Source: a virus | Strand: one strand, 5' to 3' | Virus record (IMG/VR): IMGVR_UViG_3300028364_000094 | Location: 1 to 32,693 of that record | Length of the DNA stretch: 32,693 nucleotides | Shown: positions 25,251 to 32,451 of the stretch, one piece after another | Position numbering within the stretch: the stretch's first letter is position 1 | Layout of the letters: every line of letters starts with the position of its first letter | Notes under the pieces: model-generated | What the model saw: only the letters and a program-made list of their open reading frames with translations | What the model was told of the DNA's origin: nothing | Database searches by the model: none | Translations under genes and position numbers: made by a program

Positions 25251-25259
25251 TTCCCCGAC
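25240..25259 (+). terminator. 8-bp GC-rich hairpin with the stop codon in its loop
   Basis: GTCGGGGA (25240-25247) pairs with TCCCCGAC (25252-25259) around the loop TAAT, which holds the TAA stop of the dsbA-like gene. No U-tract follows, so it may attenuate or stabilise mRNA ends rather than stop transcription, since the polymerase lies only 33 nt downstream with no other clear promoter. Confidence 0.55.
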
Positions 25260-25292
25260 GCTACACTTCCTCTACCAATAGAAGGAATATAA

Positions 25293-26903
25293 ATGTACGT
25301 TGATGCATTACTAGATCGAAAAAAAGACATCATTCACGTGGTTGAGCGATTGAATGGTAAACGTAAATATGTTCAATATCCGGCTCAATATGTCTTTTAT
25401 TATCCCAGTCAGAATGGCAAGCATACAAGCATTCACGGAGACAAGCTTGCCCGCGTGGTAAGTAATACATCCAAGAAGTTCAATATCGAGAAGAAGATTC
25501 ACGCCGATAAATGGCTACATGAAAGTGACACAAATGTCCTGTTTCGATGTCTAAGTGATCACTATGCTGGCAAAGATGCACCCAAACTGAATATTGGGTT
25601 CTTTGATATTGAGACCGCGTTCTGTAAGAAACGTGGGTTTGCCCCACCTGACGACCCATTTAATTCCATAACGGCAATTGCGGTCCACTTGAATTGGTTG
25701 GGGAAAACAGTATGCTTGACTATCAAGCCTCCCAGTATGAGTGAAATTGAAGCACAAGGAATTGTTGCTAAATTTCCCGACAATGTCATGTTGTTTGCCA
25801 CTGAAGAACTCATGTTACTGGCATTTCTTGAACTAATTGCCGACGTTGATGTGCTATCTGGGTGGAACTCTTCTGCCTTTGATATTCCATACTCAGTGAA
25901 TAGGGTAATCAGAATATTGAGCAACGAGCATGCCAAGAAATTCTGCCTATGGGGTGAATCTCCCAATCGTAGACAATTTGAACGTTATGGAAAACTTCAA
26001 GAAACATACGACCTAGTTGGGATTCAACATCTTGACTACTTTGACCTATACCGAAAGTATACCTATCAAGAGATGCACAGTTATAGTCTTGATGCCATTT
26101 CAGAACATGAACTGGACGAGCGCAAGGTTGAATATGACGGTACGTTGGATCAACTGTACAACAATGACTATGAGAAGTTTATTCGATACAGTTTACAGGA
26201 CGTTGATCTGATCGTGAGGTTGGATAAGAAACTGCAATTTATTGATCTGGCAAATGTAATCGCACATGACAACCTTGTGCTATTGCCAACTACCATGGGA
26301 TCAGTTGCGCAGATTGATCAGGCTATTTTGAATGAAGCACATCGCAAGGGACAAGTAGTTCCTGACCGAGAACGATCATTCAAAGACTCATCAGTGGCCG
26401 GTGCATACGTTGCATATCCCAAGAAAGGACTGCATGACTGGGTTGGTAGCATGGACTTGAACTCACTTTATCCCAGTATTATTCGAGCATTGAACATGAG
26501 TCCCGAATCACTCGTGGGACAAATCAGACCAACATACACTCATGAATATATTCAACATAAGATTGAACATGAGAAGAAGGGGTTGGCCGAAGCATGGGAA
26601 GGCAAGTTTGCCAGTCTGGAATATGACCTTGTAATGGCACGAGACAAGGTCAAAATCATGCACATTGACTTTTCTGATGAATCTGTAATTGAAGGCACTG
26701 GTGCCGAAATTTACCGATTGATATTTGAAGAACGTATGCCATGGGTGCTTTCATCCAATGGTACGATATTCAACAGTGATCATGCAGGATTGATTCCTGG
26801 TCTGCTGGACAGATGGTACAGTGAACGCAAGGATTTGCAGAAGAAAGCCAAGGCGTACAAAACGCTGTCAAGTGGTATGGAAATACCACTAAGACTACAA
26901 TAA
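25293..26903 (+). CDS. 43A: T4-type DNA polymerase, N-terminal half (gp43A): exonuclease and palm motif A, 536 aa
   Basis: Family B DNA polymerase of the T4 gp43 type, first half. Exo I is FFDIETA (D105, E107), Exo II lies in LSGWNSSAFDIPY, and Exo III in YSLQDVDLI. Motif A, SMDLNSLYPSII, has the catalytic D388. A fingers-side helix (DRWYSERKDLQKKAKAY) follows, after which the frame ends at TAA 26901. Motifs B and C are in the next gene, in the same frame, after a second stop (TGA). T4 gp43 is about 900 aa; the two parts here sum to 944. AAGGA lies 7 nt before the ATG. The two chains would have to associate to give an active polymerase. Split gp43 is known in some T4-like phages. Confidence 0.9.
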   Translation: MYVDALLDRKKDIIHVVERLNGKRKYVQYPAQYVFYYPSQNGKHTSIHGDKLARVVSNTSKKFNIEKKIHADKWLHESDTNVLFRCLSDHYAGKDAPKLNIGFFDIETAFCKKRGFAPPDDPFNSITAIAVHLNWLGKTVCLTIKPPSMSEIEAQGIVAKFPDNVMLFATEELMLLAFLELIADVDVLSGWNSSAFDIPYSVNRVIRILSNEHAKKFCLWGESPNRRQFERYGKLQETYDLVGIQHLDYFDLYRKYTYQEMHSYSLDAISEHELDERKVEYDGTLDQLYNNDYEKFIRYSLQDVDLIVRLDKKLQFIDLANVIAHDNLVLLPTTMGSVAQIDQAILNEAHRKGQVVPDRERSFKDSSVAGAYVAYPKKGLHDWVGSMDLNSLYPSIIRALNMSPESLVGQIRPTYTHEYIQHKIEHEKKGLAEAWEGKFASLEYDLVMARDKVKIMHIDFSDESVIEGTGAEIYRLIFEERMPWVLSSNGTIFNSDHAGLIPGLLDRWYSERKDLQKKAKAYKTLSSGMEIPLRLQ

Positions 26904-26915
26904 TGAAAGAGAAAT

Positions 26916-28142
26916 ATGGATATTAACTGGAAACAGCTCAATCAGATATTTGAAACAGGGACCAGGGCTGAACTTGAGACATTTTGTTCAGATAATCAAT
27001 TGGAAATCCGCGATGGTAAAATATATGCTAAATTCGACGTTGACGAAGAATATGCATTCTGGGATAAGCGTCAACTAGTACGGAAAATTCTACTAAATTC
27101 ACTTTATGGTGCACTCTTAAATGTTGGCAGCAGATTCTTCGATGCAAGACTGGGACAGAGTGTGACACTGACTGGACGAAGCATTGTGAAACATATGTCA
27201 GCACAGGTAAATGAAACCATTGCTGGTGAGTATGATCATGTCGGAGAGTCAGTAGTTTATGGGGATACCGATTCCGTCTACTTCAGCGCATATCCCATCT
27301 TGAAACCACAAATTGATGCGGGCGAAGTCACGTGGAACAAGGACACAGCCGCTGAATTCTATGATGCAGTGTCAGATGAAGTCGATAAAACTTTTGTGAA
27401 TTATATGGCAGACTCACATAACTGTCCCAGTCGATTGGGTGGGATTATCAAAGCAGGTAGAGAAATTGTGGGAAGCCGTGCCCTGTTCATTACCAAGAAG
27501 CGGTATGCAATTCTGGTATATGACAATGAGGGTTTTCGAGAAGATCACAGTGGTAAACCAGGGTATCTAAAAGCCATGGGTTTGGATCTCAAGCGCAGTG
27601 ACACTCCTTCTTATATGCAAGAATTTCTTAAAGTGATCTTGATGGATGCCTTGACTGGCGTTCCAGAAGAAGAAATTATTAGAAAGGTCAAAGATTACAG
27701 AGAAGAATTCAAGAAGATGCCGCCATGGGAAATGGGAACTCCAAAACGTGTGAATAAATTGACCATATACAAGTCCATGGAATATGACAGCAGTGATGGC
27801 ATTGAAAGATTTACAGGCAAGGCCACTATGCCGGGGCATGTCAGGGCCGCGATCAACTATAACCGTCTTCGTAAAGTGATGAATGACAACCATAGTATGG
27901 AAATATCAGATGGTATGAAAACCATCGTGTGTAAACTCAAAGACAATCCCATGGGCATCACCAGTATTGGTATTCCCACTGACGAGAATAGAATACCAGA
28001 ATGGTATAAAGAACTGCCGTTTGATCTTGATGCCATGGAACATGCCATTGTCACTAAGAAAGTGAAAAATTTACTGGGTGTGTTGAAATGGGATCTTTCT
28101 TATTCCAAAGTAAATGCAACATTCAACAGTCTTTTTGATTGA
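26916..28142 (+). CDS. 43B: T4-type DNA polymerase, C-terminal half (gp43B): motifs B and C, thumb, clamp-binding tail, 408 aa
   Basis: Second half of the split polymerase. After about 45 residues with no clear counterpart in the intact family (rich in Glu/Asp), the frame enters DKRQLVRKILLNSLYGALL (motif B, K57). VYGDTDSVY follows with the catalytic pair D117/D119 (motif C), then ITKKRYAIL. The thumb follows, and the protein ends in TFNSLFD, matching the clamp-binding end of T4 gp43 (SLFDMFDF). The ATG is 12 nt past the stop of the first half, in the same frame, with only a weak AAAGAG Shine-Dalgarno. The N-terminal ~45 residues may be residue of an insertion or a newly evolved interface. 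Confidence 0.9.
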   Translation: MDINWKQLNQIFETGTRAELETFCSDNQLEIRDGKIYAKFDVDEEYAFWDKRQLVRKILLNSLYGALLNVGSRFFDARLGQSVTLTGRSIVKHMSAQVNETIAGEYDHVGESVVYGDTDSVYFSAYPILKPQIDAGEVTWNKDTAAEFYDAVSDEVDKTFVNYMADSHNCPSRLGGIIKAGREIVGSRALFITKKRYAILVYDNEGFREDHSGKPGYLKAMGLDLKRSDTPSYMQEFLKVILMDALTGVPEEEIIRKVKDYREEFKKMPPWEMGTPKRVNKLTIYKSMEYDSSDGIERFTGKATMPGHVRAAINYNRLRKVMNDNHSMEISDGMKTIVCKLKDNPMGITSIGIPTDENRIPEWYKELPFDLDAMEHAIVTKKVKNLLGVLKWDLSYSKVNATFNSLFD

Positions 28143-28167
28143 CAATCAGATCAATAGTCATTATAAT
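28139..28167 (+). promoter_or_regulatory. Full-consensus sigma70 early promoter
   Basis: TTGACA (28139-28144), 17-bp spacer, TATAAT (28162-28167): both boxes match the bacterial consensus exactly. The -35 overlaps the polymerase stop. It drives the QueD-like, clamp-like and DpdA genes from 28204 onward. It is the strongest promoter in the window. Confidence 0.88.
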
Positions 28168-28203
28168 CAATGACATATCCAATATAAAACATAAGGAAAC
28201 GCA

Positions 28204-28599
28204 ATGAGCAAGACCACCATGATTCATGTGAAATTTCAGAAAGAAGGAATTCACAAGTATCCAGCAGCACTAACCGACCCCAAGTTGGCAACAGGAGGAT
28301 GGGACGATGTTTCATTTCTTGGTCATCCGCATCGGCATATGTTCCACTTCAAAGTGGCAATCCAAGTATTTCATAATGATCGAGACGTTGAATTCATTCA
28401 AACAAAACGATGGTTGGAAAGTCTATATAATACTGACGTATTGGAATTGGATTATAAATCGTGTGAAATGATTTCAGATGAATTAGCAACAACTATTGCT
28501 GCAAAGTTTCCAAACCGGGCTATGGAAATCACTGTTGAAGAAGATGGTGAAAATGGTTCCACAACATTTTACTCACAAGACGAATTTTCAGGAGAATAA
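28204..28599 (+). CDS. queD: QueD/PTPS-fold protein (6-carboxytetrahydropterin synthase-like), divergent, 131 aa
   Basis: Its outline fits the PTPS/QueD fold: an N-terminal strand with a candidate zinc ligand H17 (EGIHKYP), then H43.R.H45 (HPHRHMFHFKV) for the other two zinc ligands, DVEF..TKRWLESL in the place of DF.+LK..., KSCEMISDELA where QueD has NPTSE.LA, and a final strand VEEDGENG. QueD makes CPH4 on the way to preQ0, and folE (32433) and dpdA (29370) nearby support this. However, the catalytic Cys before H.H and the Asp-His pair of E. coli QueD are not visible here, so it may be a reduced or altered enzyme. AAGGA precedes the ATG, behind the consensus promoter at 28139. Confidence 0.58.
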   Translation: MSKTTMIHVKFQKEGIHKYPAALTDPKLATGGWDDVSFLGHPHRHMFHFKVAIQVFHNDRDVEFIQTKRWLESLYNTDVLELDYKSCEMISDELATTIAAKFPNRAMEITVEEDGENGSTTFYSQDEFSGE

Positions 28600-28604
28600 A
28601 ACAT

Positions 28605-29357
28605 ATGGCAAATCTAAAAGAAGTAATCAGTGATATCGTCAAACACACTGTGGTTGGTGATATTCAAGTGGCTCGATTGAGTCATGATGCCAACAACATC
28701 CAAGTGGATGCTATTATCAAGGACGTGGTTGTAGTCAAGGGCAAAATTCATGATCCTGTAATGGAAATTAATCAAGATTTGGGTCTTGGTAATCTGAGTT
28801 TTCTCAAGTCCATTGTGAACCTGCCCAATTATAAAGACGGCGGTGGGCATGTAACTGTTGGATATAAAGAAAAGTCCCCGCAGGAAGTTGAGCATCTACT
28901 GTTTAAAGATGATGAAGGCAATACAGATATCTATCGCTTCATGAGTCGTATGGCTTTGGATTCAGCAATGCCAACTACTCCCAAGTTCAAAGGAGTTGAA
29001 TGGGACGTGACGATTTCCCCAACCAAGCAGAACGTGTCAGTAATGTCCACTATGGCCACTATCTACGGCGGGATTGAACCCAACTTCACATTGGCAGTGG
29101 AATCAGGTGATCTGATTTGTTACGTTGTCGGGCAGCAGGGTGCATTCCGAGGCAAACGCCTGCTCAGTAAGAATGTTACTGGAACCTTGAAGGCTTCGCA
29201 TCGTTGGCCCCTGGCAACTGTTCTACAGATTCTAAATCTTGGTATGGGATCTTCTGCATGTACTATGCATGTTTCTGACGTTGGAGCATTGATGATTTCA
29301 GTGGACAGTGGCGTGGGAAAATACGATTATATCATTCTGGCCCAAAGCAACGATTAA
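28605..29357 (+). CDS. Sliding-clamp-like protein (gp45-like), tentative, 250 aa
   Basis: 250 aa, about the size of T4-type sliding clamps (T4 gp45 is 228 aa). The pattern suggests a clamp: VKGKIHDPVMEINQDLGLGNLSFLKSIVN resembles the gp45 stretch with an acidic -IYDLN-FLG-LSLV strand and helix, and the C-terminal strands (CTMHVSDVGALMISV, YDYIILAQS) fit clamp edge strands. The position just after DNA polymerase and before DpdA agrees. The resemblance is weak and by eye. It could also be another phage DNA-binding protein. AGGAGA 9 nt before the ATG indicates efficient translation. Confidence 0.42.
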   Translation: MANLKEVISDIVKHTVVGDIQVARLSHDANNIQVDAIIKDVVVVKGKIHDPVMEINQDLGLGNLSFLKSIVNLPNYKDGGGHVTVGYKEKSPQEVEHLLFKDDEGNTDIYRFMSRMALDSAMPTTPKFKGVEWDVTISPTKQNVSVMSTMATIYGGIEPNFTLAVESGDLICYVVGQQGAFRGKRLLSKNVTGTLKASHRWPLATVLQILNLGMGSSACTMHVSDVGALMISVDSGVGKYDYIILAQSND

Positions 29358-29369
29358 AAGGATAATCAA

Positions 29370-30878
29370 GTGACTGATAAACCAATTATTGACTTGACAG
29401 CGAATAACAAAGACTATTCTGTTTTTCTGCCAAGTATCAGCACCTTCTATAGTATTTTTGTGTCCAAACAGCAAACCTCGGGTGAGACTTATGTCCCGCC
29501 CGAGCGTATACCTGCAGGATTTGAAAATGGAGTGGAAGGATGTAATTTCCTAAATGAAGACCAAGCATACTACAAATACAAATGGGGACTGTATTCTGCT
29601 GGGCACGCACAATTAAAACTCGACAAGGCAAATGTGGATGATGCCATGGTGCAGAATCGAGACAAGGACAAAACATTCATATTGGGTGACAGTGGTGGAT
29701 TCCAGATCATCAAGGGAGTCATCAAATGTGACTGGGATGAATTCAAGACAGATGACAGTCTGCGATCCACTATTCTAAATTGGCTGGAACACACCGCTGA
29801 TTATAGTATGATTTTGGATATCCCAACACAAGCCGCAGACGCAGGGTTCCGTGAACGTACCCAAATCCGTGACTTTGAACAATGTCTTGACTATACCAAG
29901 CACAATTGTGAATGGTTCTTGAAACATCGCAAGGGCAAGACCAAATATTTGAACGTTATGCAGGGAAGAAGTCTGTATGAAGCTGAAGCTTGGTATGATG
30001 GTGTAAAGGATTACCCGTTTGAGGGCTGGGCATTTGGGGGACATACCAAGAGCGATATCAACATTGCTCTTAGAATATTGCTCAAGATGCGTGATGACAA
30101 GCTATTAGAGCAGGGAGAGCGCGATGTCTTGCATTTTCTGGGAACTAGCAAGCTGGAATGGGCAGTCGCATATACGGCGCTTAAACGTGTTCTAAGACGT
30201 ACTGTGAATCCTGACATTGAAGTTACATTTGATTGCGCAAGTCCCTTTATTGCCACGGCCAAGGGACAATTGTATACTCAGCATGTTCATGTCCAAGACA
30301 GATTTGGGTATGTTATGGATTCGGCAGTTGACAGTAAAAAACTGTCCGGTAGCAAAGTACCATTTCCATGGAGTTCTCCAATTGGGGATAGAATGACCAT
30401 GGGGGATATCTGTTGGTATGCGCCGGGTATGCTCAACAAGATTGGCAAAGAAGGCAAGACATCATGGGACAGTTTCAGTTATTTTCTACAAATGTCACAT
30501 AATGTATACCAACATATTGAGAGTGTACAGCGAGCAAATCAATTAACTGACGCGGCCTTGGCCCAACATGATATCAATCATATGAACTTTAAACCAAGCA
30601 AAAAAGGCAAAGGTATTCACTTGGATACATGGGTACCTGATCGTGCATTGTATATGAGTCAATTCATTGATGACTTGTTTCAGTCTGAAACACCAATGAC
30701 CATGCTGGACGAGGCACAGAGTCTCATGGCTGCATTCAACGGTAAGAATTCAGTGTCAAGTGGCGCCAAATCATTCAACAGTCTGTTTGAAACAGTTGAA
30801 ATAGATGAGGATGCAATTGACTTGGAAGATCAAGATCTGGCTTATGAAATAATGAGTAAAATTAGCCAAACTTCTTGA
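29370..30878 (+). CDS. dpdA: DpdA-family 7-deazaguanine DNA base-exchange enzyme (TGT homologue), 502 aa
   Basis: A TGT/DpdA-family protein. FILGDSGGFQIIKG (D107) matches the (D)SGGFQ active-site loop of tRNA-guanine transglycosylases. NVMQGRS (N195-S201) takes the place of the G(I/V)VQGG loop, WAFGG (W220-G224) that of the A(I/L)GG loop, and TFDCASPF (D288) that of the D.CVxPxR nucleophile segment. HFLGTSKLEW matches the YLMGVG loop. No CxCxxC zinc site is seen. Phage members exchange guanine in DNA for preQ0-type bases. GTG start at 29370 with AAAAGGA upstream. The last ~50 residues are an acidic tail with FNSLFE (469-474), a near copy of the polymerase clamp-binding end. The stop overlaps the next -35 box. 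Confidence 0.82.
   Translation: MTDKPIIDLTANNKDYSVFLPSISTFYSIFVSKQQTSGETYVPPERIPAGFENGVEGCNFLNEDQAYYKYKWGLYSAGHAQLKLDKANVDDAMVQNRDKDKTFILGDSGGFQIIKGVIKCDWDEFKTDDSLRSTILNWLEHTADYSMILDIPTQAADAGFRERTQIRDFEQCLDYTKHNCEWFLKHRKGKTKYLNVMQGRSLYEAEAWYDGVKDYPFEGWAFGGHTKSDINIALRILLKMRDDKLLEQGERDVLHFLGTSKLEWAVAYTALKRVLRRTVNPDIEVTFDCASPFIATAKGQLYTQHVHVQDRFGYVMDSAVDSKKLSGSKVPFPWSSPIGDRMTMGDICWYAPGMLNKIGKEGKTSWDSFSYFLQMSHNVYQHIESVQRANQLTDAALAQHDINHMNFKPSKKGKGIHLDTWVPDRALYMSQFIDDLFQSETPMTMLDEAQSLMAAFNGKNSVSSGAKSFNSLFETVEIDEDAIDLEDQDLAYEIMSKISQTS
30774..30791 (+). other. Clamp-binding-like motif FNSLFE in the DpdA tail
   Basis: Residues 469-474 of DpdA read FNSLFE. The polymerase ends in FNSLFD (28122-28139), and the DNA is 16 of 17 bases alike (TTCAACAGTCTGTTTGA against TTCAACAGTCTTTTTGA). 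In T4 the gp43 C-terminus binds the gp45 clamp, so this is a plausible clamp-tethering peptide; this function is inferred. Confidence 0.55.
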
Positions 30879-30903
30879 CTTTTCTACTAAAATGCCTTAA
30901 AAT
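30875..30903 (+). promoter_or_regulatory. Sigma70-type early promoter
   Basis: TTGACT (30875-30880), 17-bp spacer, TAAAAT (30898-30903), in the gap before the gene at 30947. The -35 overlaps the dpdA stop codon (TGA 30876-30878). It should drive the 93-aa gene, the glycosyltransferase and folE. Confidence 0.75.
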
Positions 30904-30946
30904 TCAAGATGTTACTGCATTTTGACACACAATAGAAGAGGACACT

Positions 30947-31228
30947 ATGTCAAAACTTATCTCATTAGATGATATCAAATATGATCTATTGAAACTGATT
31001 TCTCCTCTGGATGGTACACTGGGAAATAACGACTGGCGGCCGGCCAGTGTACTGTTCAATCAATACCTCAGTGATCTTAAACGAGAAGGAGGCATCCGCG
31101 ATTATTCAATATATAATAGCAATCGAGAATCAGCTATCACATATGATATCACTATCAGGGTTTCCCTTAATCGGGCCCCAAAGAAGTTGAAAATACATGT
31201 GGGTAAATTCAAATACCCATGGTGTTAA
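30947..31228 (+). CDS. Small hypothetical protein, 93 aa
   Basis: Not recognised. GAGGA lies 5 nt before the ATG and an early promoter is just upstream, so it is a real early gene. The N-terminal half is helical (SLDDIKYDLLKLISPL, then RPASVLFNQYLSDLKREGG), and the C-terminal half has two strands (TYDITIRVSL, KLKIHVG). The final strand pair loosely recalls the alpha/beta end domain of phage tail-sheath proteins, but the size and the early promoter argue against a structural role. Function unknown. Confidence 0.6.
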   Translation: MSKLISLDDIKYDLLKLISPLDGTLGNNDWRPASVLFNQYLSDLKREGGIRDYSIYNSNRESAITYDITIRVSLNRAPKKLKIHVGKFKYPWC

Positions 31229-31246
31229 TCCATTGAAGGAAATATT

Positions 31247-32347
31247 ATGACAATTTATATTATTGATTTGGAGTCAATTGAGAGTAGATATACTTCTCAA
31301 TGGAAAGCATATCTACCCGCCCAAATAAAAAAATACACAGGGGAGAAAGTTGTTGAAATCTCAGGTGGAACTGATATTCCTGCCACAACTTCTCCGGGTG
31401 CATTTTTAAACTTTGGCGGTACCAGTATCTACAAAGCCAGACAACTCGAAACAATCAGTAACATGATTGTTTCGGGTACAGTCAAAGATGGTGACTATTT
31501 TCTATACACTGATGCATGGAACCCAACTGTTATTCAACTGAAATATCAACTGGAGTTATTGGGCATTAATGCCAAAATCGGCGGCATGTGGCACGCAGGT
31601 TCATATGATCCAAATGACTTCTTGGGAAGGATAATTGGGGACAAGCCTTGGGTGCGATCAGCTGAGCACAGTATGTTCTCTTGTTATGACCATAATTTCT
31701 TTGCAACACATTATCATGTGGAACTATTCGCCAATGGTGTTTTATCTTGGCAAGATGGCGAAGGATGGTATGAGACTCGACCCGAAGCAATCAATAGCAC
31801 CATTAGGCAAGTGGGCTGGCCCATGGAATACCTAAGTAAGGAGTTGAAGTCTTTTGGAAAATCCAAGAAGCGAGACTTAATACTATTCCCACATCGGATT
31901 GCCCCAGAAAAACAAGTGGAAATTTTTAAGGACTTGAAATCTTGGCTACCTAATTATGAGTTTGTAGTATGCCAAGATGAAAATCTAACCAAAGAACAAT
32001 ACCATTCCCTACTGGCATCTGCAAAGATGGTGTTTAGTGCAAACTTACAAGAAACATTGGGAATATCATGGTATGAAGGTGCATTACTTGATGTACTACC
32101 ATTAGTACCAGACCGCCTGAGTTATAGTGAAATGAATTTAAATGACTCATTCACTTACCCAAGTGAATGGACTGAATGTTCAAGGGCATATGACCAGAAT
32201 AGAAGTAAATTGATGGCTCGGATCACTTATATGATGACCAATTATGAAACATTGGTCAGTGATTTAAAACCACAAACAGAATTCATGACCGAACGATTCT
32301 TCCATGGTGATGAATTATACCGAACTGTGAGTAATCGCAGTAAATAA
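31247..32347 (+). CDS. GT-B-fold glycosyltransferase-like protein, 366 aa
   Basis: Resembles group-1/GT4-type glycosyltransferases. The N-terminal domain has WNPTVIQLKYQLELLGI and KIGGMWHAGSYDP. The C-terminal Rossmann half has RDLILFPHRIAPEKQVEIFKDL (about 205-226), the Y..LLASAKMVFSANLQETLGISWYEGALLDVLPLVPD run (about 252-287), which is the donor-binding region with the EXXXXXXXXE-type Glu pair (E268 and E276), and a helical end. No membrane segment. Sitting between dpdA and folE behind an early promoter, it may act on modified DNA as T4 alpha/beta-GT do, but a role in host-surface or virion glycosylation is equally possible. AAGGA precedes the ATG. Confidence 0.65.
   Translation: MTIYIIDLESIESRYTSQWKAYLPAQIKKYTGEKVVEISGGTDIPATTSPGAFLNFGGTSIYKARQLETISNMIVSGTVKDGDYFLYTDAWNPTVIQLKYQLELLGINAKIGGMWHAGSYDPNDFLGRIIGDKPWVRSAEHSMFSCYDHNFFATHYHVELFANGVLSWQDGEGWYETRPEAINSTIRQVGWPMEYLSKELKSFGKSKKRDLILFPHRIAPEKQVEIFKDLKSWLPNYEFVVCQDENLTKEQYHSLLASAKMVFSANLQETLGISWYEGALLDVLPLVPDRLSYSEMNLNDSFTYPSEWTECSRAYDQNRSKLMARITYMMTNYETLVSDLKPQTEFMTERFFHGDELYRTVSNRSK
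32340..32347 (+). promoter_or_regulatory. Possible late-type TAAATA motif before folE
   Basis: GTAAATAA includes the stop of the glycosyltransferase (TAA 32345-32347) and lies 30 nt before the small ORF at 32371, a spacing like that of the three late motifs. It is short and overlaps a stop codon, so chance is a serious alternative. Confidence 0.2.
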
Positions 32348-32370
32348 CCACGTTACACGAAGGTAACAAA

Positions 32371-32451
32371 ATGGATCGAAAGATTCCGTTGGGCGTTAAC
32401 GATAGACGCTTTCAGAAGCAAAAGGAAAACAAATGGCTTTTAATAAAGTAA
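32371..32451 (+). CDS. Possible 26-aa leader peptide overlapping folE
   Basis: ATG 32371 with AAGG 7 nt upstream opens a 26-codon frame (MDRKIPLGVNDRRFQKQKEN and six more residues) that ends at TAA 32449-32451, overlapping the start of folE by 19 nt in another frame. It is strongly basic. It could be a translated leader coupling the glycosyltransferase to folE, or noise. No homologue is recognised. Confidence 0.3.
   Translation: MDRKIPLGVNDRRFQKQKENKWLLIK

Noticed and set aside
26880-26960. Intein or group I intron in the DNA polymerase
   Set aside because: Only a few codons separate the two halves; there is no room for an intein or intron and no splice-site block or endonuclease is seen.
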